Source: Cyanobacteria bacterium UBA11153
GTDB taxonomy: Bacteria; Cyanobacteriota; Cyanobacteriia; Cyanobacteriales; Coleofasciculaceae
Length of the DNA stretch: 40,038 bases
Assembly: GCA_003511885.1 (NCBI GenBank)
Contig: DOIX01000267.1
Coordinates: 1 to 40,038 of the forward strand
Reading direction: 5' to 3'
Position numbers and translations under genes: made by a program. Numbering within the stretch: position 1 is the stretch's first letter; each line of letters opens with the position of its first letter. Below, piece by piece: positions 17,450-25,168 of this stretch. A model generated the notes under the pieces. That model was given only the letters and a program-made list of their open reading frames with translations. It was not told the origin of the DNA and did no database searches.

Positions 17450-18676
17450 TTAAGTCAGATAGGATCTCTGCATAATTCCCAACTCTATTAATTGCTGACT
17501 GTTTTGCAGCTTCACTGAGTAATCTGGATCGTATAAATTCAGAGCGTTATTTTCAGTTATGGCTTTAGCATATTCTTGATACTGCATACCCTTACCGTAA
17601 TGTTCTTTTCGGCTAACTTCTCCTGCAACATAGCCTAGAAAGGAGGAAAAATATTTGAAGTGGAGCAAGCAACCAGTTTCTAAAGCTATGTCGTCTGGGG
17701 CGCAATTAGTAAAATGTTGACCTCCAACCAAAACTCGATCTAAGCTATATTTCAGGAGCGGTACTTTACTTAAATAGTAGTCTCCATCTCTGCCGAAAAC
17801 TCGTTGTCTTACTCCACCAGAATATAAGATTTGATTTTTATAATCACCTCCTTGTTCCAGCTTAGTGTGGTAAAATTGTTTGTCGAAGTAGGGACACACT
17901 TCTAAGAAGTTTTGTCCTTGGTTATAATGAGTCTCCCGAATAGGTAGATTGGAATACATATCTAAAAGTATAGCAGTAAATGCTTTTTTATTCTGCCCAT
18001 CTAATTCAGCACAAAGCTGACGAATACTTTTGGTTTCGCAATCGGGATAATATAAAATTTCATCGGCATCAACCGTTAAACACCAATGGTTGACACCGTA
18101 TTTTCTGAGGATAACTTCAAACCAAGCTGAACCAAAGTTGGCTCGATTAAATGAGAGATTGCTATGCCATAGATAGACATCTGGCTGACTGAGTAAGTAA
18201 GACTGAGTATCATCAGTTGACTCATTATCAACGATCAAAAATTTATCTACTCCTTTTTCTCGATAATAGGATAAGAAATAGGGTAAGCGTAAAGTTTCGT
18301 TTCTCACCACAACGCAGCATAAAATATCTCCTAGTGCTACGCTTAAATTACGCTCATCTATCCGGGATAATTGATATCGCTCAAAGGGGGCATCAATTCC
18401 CTCTATCTTGACTAGAGTATCGATGAAATGCTTGTGTAATTCAGCTTGATTTGGATTCCATTCAAGGGATCGATCGTAAATTGCTAGCGCCGCTTCTAAA
18501 TCTCCTTTTTCTACCAGCAAACCGCCCAATTTCAAAACGGCTGGGAGGTAATTTGGTTGGAGATGTAGGACTTCTTTGTAACCTGCGATCGCCGTTTCTA
18601 TTTTACCTTTAATTTGCCAAGCCTTGGCTAACTTAAATCGGACTTCTGCTAATGGGGTTTCTGCTTTTAATTTCAT
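17450..18676 (-). CDS. TPR protein with glycosyltransferase (Glyco_tranf_2_4-like) domain
   Basis: 408 residues. TPR repeats (about 8-75) read FKLAKAWQIKGKIETAIAGYKEVLHLQPNYLPAVLKLGGLLVEKGDLEAALAIYDRSLEWNPNQ. The catalytic part begins ILCCVVVRNETLRLPYFLSYYREKGVDKFLIVDNESTDDTQ, followed by the DxD site in HWCLTVDADEILYYPD. This is the pattern of the GT2_4/GT92-like family. Its sugar and acceptor are unknown. It lies 30 bases after the upstream GT2 gene and 49 bases before the GT4 gene, so it is probably co-transcribed with both. Confidence 0.9.
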   Translation of the reverse strand: MKLKAETPLAEVRFKLAKAWQIKGKIETAIAGYKEVLHLQPNYLPAVLKLGGLLVEKGDLEAALAIYDRSLEWNPNQAELHKHFIDTLVKIEGIDAPFERYQLSRIDERNLSVALGDILCCVVVRNETLRLPYFLSYYREKGVDKFLIVDNESTDDTQSYLLSQPDVYLWHSNLSFNRANFGSAWFEVILRKYGVNHWCLTVDADEILYYPDCETKSIRQLCAELDGQNKKAFTAILLDMYSNLPIRETHYNQGQNFLEVCPYFDKQFYHTKLEQGGDYKNQILYSGGVRQRVFGRDGDYYLSKVPLLKYSLDRVLVGGQHFTNCAPDDIALETGCLLHFKYFSSFLGYVAGEVSRKEHYGKGMQYQEYAKAITENNALNLYDPDYSVKLQNSQQLIELGIMQRSYLT

Positions 18677-18705
18677 GGTGTCAATCAGTTTGGGTGTGGA
18701 TTACT

Positions 18706-19395
18706 CTAACCTCGGGCACGTCGTCTATCAAGAGATGCTTTCAAAATCTGAACATATTCAGTTTGATATTGACGCTGCTGAATTCCCTTATTCGTTTCAT
18801 GGAGTCGTCGCTTGGCTACTAAATCTGGCAACATTAGTGTTTGAAGTCCCAATTCTGTAACCCGCACCTGCCAACTAGCAAATTCTGCTAATTTCCATTG
18901 AGTTTCAAACAAGCCAACCCGAAAAAAAGACTCCCGTTTTACCAGTAAGGCAGAGGGAATATGTCCCGGCATTAATTCGGTAGGGCAGTGTAATTTTGCT
19001 TTCAGGTTTTCCGGTATTTCTGGACTAATAAACTGTTGCACATATCCGAAGACAATATCGAGATTGGGATTGTTTGCAAAGGCTGCCATTTGTCGGGTTA
19101 ATTTATCTTCTACCCAAACATCATCCCCATCAAGAAATGCAAAGAAATCACCCTTGGCTAATTCTATTCCTCGATTACGCGCCGCCGCACTACCACTGTT
19201 GACTTGAAAACAGTATTGCACCGCAGCACCAAAACTCTTGGCTACCTCGGCACTGTTATCGGTTGAACCATCATCTATTACAATGATTTCAATGGGTTGG
19301 TAGGTTTGATTCAGTACGCTTTCTATCGCTTGGGCGAGATAGCGATCGCAGTTGTAAGCTGGTATAATTACGCTGACTAAAGTTGAACCTGTCAT
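18706..19395 (-). CDS. GT2 family glycosyltransferase
   Basis: 229 residues, a GT-A fold: VSVIIPAYNCDRYLAQAIESVLNQTYQPIEIIVIDDGSTDNSAEVAKSF, NSGSAAARNRGIELAKGDFFAFLDGDDVW. The DxD motif is DGDD. No membrane segments are seen, so it is a cytoplasmic enzyme. It is close in sequence to the next gene upstream (19442-20182), suggesting tandem duplication. In this group of genes it probably adds a different sugar from its twin. Confidence 0.93.
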   Translation of the reverse strand: MTGSTLVSVIIPAYNCDRYLAQAIESVLNQTYQPIEIIVIDDGSTDNSAEVAKSFGAAVQYCFQVNSGSAAARNRGIELAKGDFFAFLDGDDVWVEDKLTRQMAAFANNPNLDIVFGYVQQFISPEIPENLKAKLHCPTELMPGHIPSALLVKRESFFRVGLFETQWKLAEFASWQVRVTELGLQTLMLPDLVAKRRLHETNKGIQQRQYQTEYVQILKASLDRRRARG

Positions 19396-19441
19396 ACTGA
19401 ATTTTCTACTAATCTAGATTTAATTGTTTAATTAAGAAATA

Positions 19442-20182
19442 TTAATCCGTTTTATCTTGATCGATATGGATTAAATTAGGAAGAGAGGTAGGAATCGATT
19501 CCCGTTGTCTGCGGCGGTTAAGCGACTGTTTAAATGCTTTGAGAATCAGGGATTTTTTCTCCTCTATTTGCAGAGTTATGTTAGTCTCATGGAGTCGATA
19601 ATATAGTGTTATTTCCTCAAGCATTACCATGGTAATTCCCGCCTCTCTGACACGCATCATAAAATCTAAATCCTCACTTTGTCTCAAGGATGGATCAAAA
19701 TATCCTAGTTTTTCAAACACAGATTTTCGGTATAAACCTGCACCTAGATTGACACCTAAAGACGGTTGCTTAAATTCTGGAAATAGCCGTTTATTATCTG
19801 TGCTTTCGCTTTGCATCACCTGAATTCGCCCAGTAATAATTTCCATCGCTGGATTTTTCTCTAAATACTCAAGCTGCAGATCCAGTTTATTTTCAGGCCA
19901 TAAATCATCTGCATCTAGAAACGCGATTATTTCTCCTTTGGCTAATTTTAAACCTGTATTTCGCGCTATAGCTGGACCGGCGTTTTCTTGGTAAATATAG
20001 CGAATACTATTATCAAGTCTCTTCACTACATGGGAAGTTGCATCAGTCGAACCATCATCAACCACAATAATTTCTAATGGTTCATAGGCTTGTTTGAGAA
20101 TGCTTTGGATAGCTTTCTCTAAAAACTTCGCTGCATTATAAGCAGGTACAATAACACTAATTAAAGATCGATTTGAGATCAT
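19442..20182 (-). CDS. GT2 family glycosyltransferase
   Basis: 246 residues. Hallmarks are ISVIVPAYNAAKFLEKAIQSILKQAYEPLEIIVVDDGSTDATSHVVK, NAGPAIARNTGLKLAKGEIIAFLDADDLWPENKL (DxD = DADD), and FDPSLRQSEDLDFMMRVREAG, where ED is the usual catalytic-base region of GT2 enzymes. It pairs with the neighbouring copy at 18706. A gap of 200 bases with a hairpin and heptamer repeats separates it from the HprK-like gene upstream. Confidence 0.93.
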   Translation of the reverse strand: MISNRSLISVIVPAYNAAKFLEKAIQSILKQAYEPLEIIVVDDGSTDATSHVVKRLDNSIRYIYQENAGPAIARNTGLKLAKGEIIAFLDADDLWPENKLDLQLEYLEKNPAMEIITGRIQVMQSESTDNKRLFPEFKQPSLGVNLGAGLYRKSVFEKLGYFDPSLRQSEDLDFMMRVREAGITMVMLEEITLYYRLHETNITLQIEEKKSLILKAFKQSLNRRRQRESIPTSLPNLIHIDQDKTD

Positions 20183-20296
20183 TGAATCATCCTCATATAA
20201 ACTGATTAACTTATTGATTAAGCTTTTTATAGCTTGGGGCTAGGGGGATAAGGGGGTTTGAGATTTACTGGAATTGCCAAGATCCTAACATACCAG

Positions 20297-20384
20297 AGCG
20301 GTTGCTATAGCACCGCTAATCCCTCATGATAGTATCAAAAAATTTAAGCATTAGCTATTAGTCATTAGCTATTAGCCGTTTGGC
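20297..20384. repeat. Hairpin and CATTAGC repeats between HprK-like and GT2 genes
   Basis: An imperfect palindrome centred on GCTATAGC (20297-20316, arms AGCGGT / ACCGCT) is followed by about five units of CATTAGC/TATTAGC (20348-20383). Together they fill the spacer downstream of the HprK-like gene. They could weaken transcription into the glycosyltransferase genes. Confidence 0.7.
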
Positions 20385-21452
20385 TTATTTATTAGTCAGA
20401 AAATCTAAAATTACCTGGGTAATTTCCTCCATATCCGTACCGAGTTCCAGGTAATAACACTGCAACTTTTTCACCACATTCATCATGATTTGACATGATT
20501 CCTTCCCTGCACCTGATAATTGCACTATGGTACTGGGAACCAATGCTGCTAATCCAGTGCTAACTGATGTGGGTGTCAATGTGGTATGGGGTTTTCCGGT
20601 AATCCGGGGAATTAAAAGAGCTTTGAGGGGGAAAGTTGAGATAATTTTTTCCGGGAAATAATCGTTTAAAAAATAAACAGCTTTCTCTGTTCCCAATCGC
20701 TCCCGATTACTAATTGCTTTACCTAAAAAGGGTAACCTTTCCAAATCATCAGCATTTTTCTTCCCAGTACTATAAATACTAAAAGCAGTTGGTGTTGGTT
20801 GTCCTGTCACCAAAGTATAATCATCACTTGCATAGAAAAGATCGGAATTCAAACAAGCCAAAGCTGTTGTTGATTTACCGGAACCACCTTTACCAACCAG
20901 CAAAACTCCACAACTCGGTAATCCCACCGCACCTGCATGAACCAGTTGGATACCCCGTTGACTCATCCAAATATTAAAAATTGTCTTGAGAGGAGAACCT
21001 GTTTCCCAGTAAAGAATCTGGTTGCTACTTTCCAGCCAATATATTCCCAAATTACGATGACTATCTAAAATACTTAATCCATGAGATCCCCATTCAAAAT
21101 TGGTATGAATGCGATCGTTAACAAATCCACAAACTTCTCCACGTTGAAGATAATTATAGCCCTGCCAAGGTGGTGGCGGCATTATAGTATTAGTAGAATT
21201 ACTATCCCATAAACAAACAGTCAGCGCCGGATTATCAACAGGTTCTATTTCTAAATGTGCCAAAGCGGGAGTCATATATGGAATTAACTCCTCTCCCGCA
21301 AATCGCAAGCGAATATTAAACCCCGCCATGGAATAAAAACGGTCAACTGAACCCCCTATACTCGCTTCCGCTTTCTCATATAATTCATAAACTGAATCAA
21401 AAAACGCCAGCGGATCTTTTTGCTCTGACTGAGTTAAATTATCGCTTATCAT
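20385..21452 (-). CDS. HPr-kinase-like P-loop protein (HprK-related)
   Basis: 355 residues. The C-terminal half has the HprK-type arrangement: VHAGAVG (181-187), Walker A GKGGSGKST (187-195), and SDDY near 209-212 as the acidic metal site. The N-terminal half (1-160) is an all-beta region ending NLGIYWLESSNQILYWETGSPLKTIFNIWMSQRG, which in such relatives may bind substrate. True HprK has GxxGxGKS and acts on HPr; no HPr gene is here. Related kinases phosphorylate lasso-type precursor peptides or serve in PqqD-linked systems. With a PqqD-like gene and a tiny ORF just upstream, a role in modifying a peptide or carrier is plausible but unproven. Confidence 0.85.
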   Translation of the reverse strand: MISDNLTQSEQKDPLAFFDSVYELYEKAEASIGGSVDRFYSMAGFNIRLRFAGEELIPYMTPALAHLEIEPVDNPALTVCLWDSNSTNTIMPPPPWQGYNYLQRGEVCGFVNDRIHTNFEWGSHGLSILDSHRNLGIYWLESSNQILYWETGSPLKTIFNIWMSQRGIQLVHAGAVGLPSCGVLLVGKGGSGKSTTALACLNSDLFYASDDYTLVTGQPTPTAFSIYSTGKKNADDLERLPFLGKAISNRERLGTEKAVYFLNDYFPEKIISTFPLKALLIPRITGKPHTTLTPTSVSTGLAALVPSTIVQLSGAGKESCQIMMNVVKKLQCYYLELGTDMEEITQVILDFLTNK

Positions 21453-21486
21453 GGCTAATTGCTAACTGCTAATGGCTAATTGCTAA

Positions 21487-21546
21487 TTATTTAAACCATC
21501 CGAAAAAACCGTTACCAAATCCGCTACTCAATTTGTCCTTAGTCAT
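21487..21546 (-). CDS. Candidate 19-residue peptide between PqqD-like and HprK-like genes
   Basis: ATG at 21546-21544, stop TAA at 21489-21487. The product reads MTKDKLSSGFGNGFFGWFK. A purine-rich stretch GGTGAGGG ends 12 bases before the ATG, a loose but possible ribosome site. An in-frame stop lies just upstream, so this is the only start. The peptide has a short charged N-terminus and a Gly/Phe/Trp-rich core (GFGNGFFGWF), unlike random translation of the local repeat DNA. Its place directly after a PqqD-like gene and before a kinase suggests a precursor peptide, as PqqA (about 23 residues) accompanies PqqD. It may be chance; conservation would decide. Confidence 0.5.
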   Translation of the reverse strand: MTKDKLSSGFGNGFFGWFK

Positions 21547-21622
21547 TAGTTTATTTTACCCTCACCATACAAGCTGTGTGGCAAAACAAACGAATGACTA
21601 ATAACTATCAATTGATAACAAA

Positions 21623-22072
21623 CTAAGCTTCTACCTTAGCATTAGGCCAACCCATTTCGTCAACCTCATGGATGGGATCTAAAGCCAATAATTCTTCCAT
21701 ATCCGTATATTTCTGTAATACAGGCGGCTCAAAAATCTGTTTTTCAGTATTACCATTTGTCTTACTTTCTCCATTGGTTTGAGGCGTTATTTCCCCTTCT
21801 GCAACGACAATAATTTCTTCTTCCTGTAGCTTTTGAATCATCTCGCTGACAGCGGTTTCTATCTCATCCCGACTACCCTCATACTTTTGAACCATCTCTT
21901 CGAGAATCTCAGCGCTAGAAATTCCCCGTTCAATTCCACTCCAGACATCAGCGGCTGATTTGACTAGACTGTAATAATCTCCTTTGTCAAGATTAACAAT
22001 CACCACTTCACCATCAATTGTTTCCTGGACTACTTTCGGACTGTTGATTTTAAAAGTTACCGACTGACTCAT
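21623..22072 (-). CDS. PqqD-like peptide-binding protein with conserved-looking acidic tail
   Basis: 149 residues. Residues 1-92 are a PqqD/RRE fold: VVQETIDGEVVIVNLDKGDYYSLVKSAADVWSGIERGISSAEILEEM, the usual beta strands, 'Yy.L...a..vW' signature and helix-turn-helix. PqqD proteins bind leader peptides and hand them to modifying enzymes. A flexible linker (about 95-112, rich in Thr/Asn/Gly) leads to a tail, FEPPVLQKYTDMEELLALDPIHEVDEMGWPNAK (see finding; positions 114-146). This 'PxLxxY' start resembles leader peptides of lasso-type precursors, so the protein may be both recogniser and substrate. It is the first gene of the minus-strand set. Confidence 0.85.
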   Translation of the reverse strand: MSQSVTFKINSPKVVQETIDGEVVIVNLDKGDYYSLVKSAADVWSGIERGISSAEILEEMVQKYEGSRDEIETAVSEMIQKLQEEEIIVVAEGEITPQTNGESKTNGNTEKQIFEPPVLQKYTDMEELLALDPIHEVDEMGWPNAKVEA

Positions 22073-22770
22073 ACTTTTTACTTAAATTTTTGGACATTAA
22101 AGACACTGCGCTATGCCATGGGAGCAAAGCGCTATTTAATCTTCTCTTTACCTGTTCTTTCTATATTAATCACCCCGATCCGGAGATGTCATCCCCCAAT
22201 CATCAAAAAGTCAAAATTCTGATTAAAGAAAGGCAAGAGGGAAACGGGAAACAGAATCGCGAGGAGGCGGTGGGTGATTGGTTAGGAATAGAGGTTATCG
22301 CAGCGGCAGACAGATAGCAGCCACTCCTCACTCTGACTAGTGCCTTTGTCTCTGTTATAAGCTGTGGGAGCATCTCTCATTGGATAGCGATAATGGGCAA
22401 GAGGTAAGAGGTAAAGGATAAGAGCAAATATTCAATGGGAGCTGCGCCTTAGCTTACTAAGTGACAAAAGATATCCTTTCTCCTGTCTTCCTCTGTCTCC
22501 ATTTCTCTACTCTCGTCATCTGTATTACACTTACAGTAGAATGGTATTACTCACAACACCCAAAAGATTACTTGTTTGGTACTGATTTTATTCTCAGATT
22601 TTTTCACACTTTATTCACATAAGTTTGATATCCGCTTGAAATCCAAGAATGCCGAACCAATAAATCAAGTTAAAAATAGCAAAATAGAGTATATTTTGGA
22701 GTATTAATATAATTAAAATAGTAGGATAAAATAGAGTTCAAAAAAAATCACAAGCAAGGAATTTTAATAG
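22073..22770. other. Intergenic region without a convincing gene
   Basis: About 700 bases between the divergent PqqD-like and kinase genes, so it should hold both promoters. A small hairpin lies at about 22107-22131 (arms GCGCT / AGCGC). The rest is AT-rich with polypyrimidine stretches near 22480-22510. A 75-codon frame at 22090-22317 has no recognisable features and no ribosome site and is left out. Confidence 0.6.
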
Positions 22771-25065
22771 ATGACAGGAGAGATGAGAGAGGATCGAGAG
22801 TTGGAAAATCGCTTCCGGACAGTATTTGAGTTGGCGACGGTGGGAATGGCGATCGCAAATTTCCAGGGACAGTTTATCGAAACCAATCAGGCTTTTCGAG
22901 ATATTCTCGGCTACACTGAGGAAGAACTCCAAAATTTGTCATGTATCGAGTTGACGCATCCAGAAGACAAAGCGGAAAACATTAAACTCCTGAGAGAAAT
23001 GCTAGCTGAAAAGCGCGATCGATTTACCATGGAAAAGCGCTATTTGCGGAAAGATGGCAGTGTTGTGTGGGTGAATTTATCAACAACTCTCGTGCGCGAT
23101 GGTAATGGTTTGCCCGAATATGCGATCGCATCTATTCAAGATATCAGCGATGCCTACCGCGAACTTGACTTGCGCAAACAAGCTGAATTGGAGTTACAGA
23201 AAAATCGGGAACAACTCGAACAACGAGTCAGGGAAAGAACTGCTGAATTAGCACAAGCAAATATCCACCTCCAACAAGAAATTGCGGAACGCAAACTACT
23301 AATGGAAGCGCTCAAAGAAAACGAACAGTGCTTGAAAGCTGTCTTGGATGCCGTACCTGGCTCTGTTTCCTGGATTAGTGGTGAGGGACAATATCTTGGG
23401 GTTAATCAGCATCTAGCTAAAACTTTAAAATTATCCTCAGAGGATTTCACGGGCAAATATTTAGGCTTTCTCAACAATAGTCCTCAATTTGTTGATTTTA
23501 TGAAAGAATTCCTCCACAACAATGCCCAAACCAGCCAAGAGATTTTTGAGATTATAGTTGATGGATTGACTCGATATTACCTAATCAATGCTCAAAAGTA
23601 TCAGGAAGGATCTCAAGCTGTTGTAGTGGGAATTGATATCACAGAAAAGCAACAGTCTCAACTGGATCTCCAGATTCAGAAAGAGTTTCTCCAAAATATT
23701 ATTGATACTAACCCTAGCTTAATTTATGTTAAAGATCGAGAAGGACGTTACGTCCTTGCTAACAAAACATTTGCCAATTGTTGCGGACTAATCATACCAG
23801 ATTTATTGGGAAAAACAACTAGTCAGTTGCATAATAATTCCGCAGATTCCGATAGATTTTTATCTGAAGATCGGGAAATTTTTGATACATTAAAACCAAA
23901 GATTATTCCCGATGAGGTTAGTTACACTCCAACGGGAGAAGTGCGCTGGTATCAAACAATCAAACAGCCCTTAATTTCCTCTGACGGTAAAGTTATTCAA
24001 GTTTTAGGTGTCAGCACTGATATTACGGCTCGCAAACTAGTAGAAGAGCAACTGCGCCATAGTGAAGAGCAATTACGCCTAGCCCTAGATGCAGCTCAGA
24101 TGGGTATTTGGGATTGGAATCTGGAAACGGGTGAATGTGCTTGTTCCCATAATCTCGAAAGACTCTATGGCTTCAGTATCAATACCTTCGAGCGTACATA
24201 TAAAGCATTTTTAGCAATTATTCATCCCAACGATCGCAATCGCATCCACCAAGATATTCAATCTGCCTTAGAGAAAGGTGGAGATGGCACTCTTGAATTC
24301 CGGGTTATTCGACCCGATGATACCATTTGTTGGATTGAAAGTAAATATCAAGTTTTTACTAACGAAATAGGCGAACCCTACCGGATGAGTAGCGTCAACT
24401 TAGATATTACACACCGAAAAGAAGCCGAGATTAAAATTAAAGCTTCCTTGCGAGAAAAAGATATCTTACTCCAAGAAATTCACCATCGGGTGAAAAATAA
24501 CTTGCAAGTTATTTCTAGCCTCTTGGACTTGCAATCTCATCACATTCAGCAACCAGAAGTCTTAGAGTTGTTCCAGGAAAGCCAAAACCGGGTAAAATCT
24601 ATGGCATTGGTTCACGAAAAACTCTATCAATCTAGGGATTTTGCCAGGATTGATTTCGCCGAGTATATTGAAAACTTAACCAACTACCTATTCCAAGTAT
24701 ACGCGGTGCGCTCCAGCGAGATTGCGATCTCACTAGACATGGAAAAGGTTAATCTGACGATTGATACCGCGATTCCTTGCGGACTGATTCTGAGCGAGTT
24801 GGTTTCCAATGCGATCAAATATGCTTTTCCCCATGGCAGAATGGGAACAATTAAAATAGCCCTCCATTCTGTACCTCACAATCACTATACGTTGATTGTT
24901 ATGGATAATGGCATTGGCATTCCTGATGATTTAGATTTAAAACATACTAAATCTTTAGGACTGCAGCTAGTGACCATTTTAACCGAACAATTGGAGGGAA
25001 CCCTGGAAATAAACTCCGATTGTGGCACTGAATTTAAAATCTGTTTTCCCCAAGCTAACGATTAG
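22771..25065 (+). CDS. Multi-PAS sensor histidine kinase (HisKA_2 type)
   Basis: 764 residues, no membrane segments. The order is: PAS/PAC (about 12-130, FRTVFELATVGMAIANFQGQFIETNQAFRDILGYTEEEL); coiled coil (about 135-185); a weaker PAS (about 187-290); PAS (about 300-425, IIDTNPSLIYVKDREGRYVLANKTFA); PAS (about 435-550); then the kinase. The dimerisation box is LLQEIHHRVKNNLQVISSLLDLQ, with phospho-acceptor His at 571/572. The ATPase part has LILSELVSNAIKYAFPHG and DNGIGIP. It is a soluble redox-, light- or ligand-sensing kinase; the ligand cannot be told. The REC-containing gene 103 bases downstream is the likely partner. Confidence 0.95.
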   Translation: MTGEMREDRELENRFRTVFELATVGMAIANFQGQFIETNQAFRDILGYTEEELQNLSCIELTHPEDKAENIKLLREMLAEKRDRFTMEKRYLRKDGSVVWVNLSTTLVRDGNGLPEYAIASIQDISDAYRELDLRKQAELELQKNREQLEQRVRERTAELAQANIHLQQEIAERKLLMEALKENEQCLKAVLDAVPGSVSWISGEGQYLGVNQHLAKTLKLSSEDFTGKYLGFLNNSPQFVDFMKEFLHNNAQTSQEIFEIIVDGLTRYYLINAQKYQEGSQAVVVGIDITEKQQSQLDLQIQKEFLQNIIDTNPSLIYVKDREGRYVLANKTFANCCGLIIPDLLGKTTSQLHNNSADSDRFLSEDREIFDTLKPKIIPDEVSYTPTGEVRWYQTIKQPLISSDGKVIQVLGVSTDITARKLVEEQLRHSEEQLRLALDAAQMGIWDWNLETGECACSHNLERLYGFSINTFERTYKAFLAIIHPNDRNRIHQDIQSALEKGGDGTLEFRVIRPDDTICWIESKYQVFTNEIGEPYRMSSVNLDITHRKEAEIKIKASLREKDILLQEIHHRVKNNLQVISSLLDLQSHHIQQPEVLELFQESQNRVKSMALVHEKLYQSRDFARIDFAEYIENLTNYLFQVYAVRSSEIAISLDMEKVNLTIDTAIPCGLILSELVSNAIKYAFPHGRMGTIKIALHSVPHNHYTLIVMDNGIGIPDDLDLKHTKSLGLQLVTILTEQLEGTLEINSDCGTEFKICFPQAND

Positions 25066-25168
25066 TCCACAAGGGCAGAAATCTGTGAATACCTTAATCG
25101 GAGATCTGGTGGGGGAAGCGAAGTCAATCCAGTGTGGTAGAGGAGATACTAAATAAAATTAAGTAAAG

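Noticed and set aside
20385..22072. Lasso peptide cluster
   Set aside because: No B1/B2 leader peptidase or asparagine-synthetase-like cyclase gene is present, and the 19-residue ORF lacks a lasso core with a ring-closing Asp/Glu at position 7-9. Only a looser peptide-modification link is kept.
22090..22317. 75-codon frame in the spacer after the PqqD-like gene
   Set aside because: No ribosome site, no known motif, and composition like the surrounding non-coding DNA.
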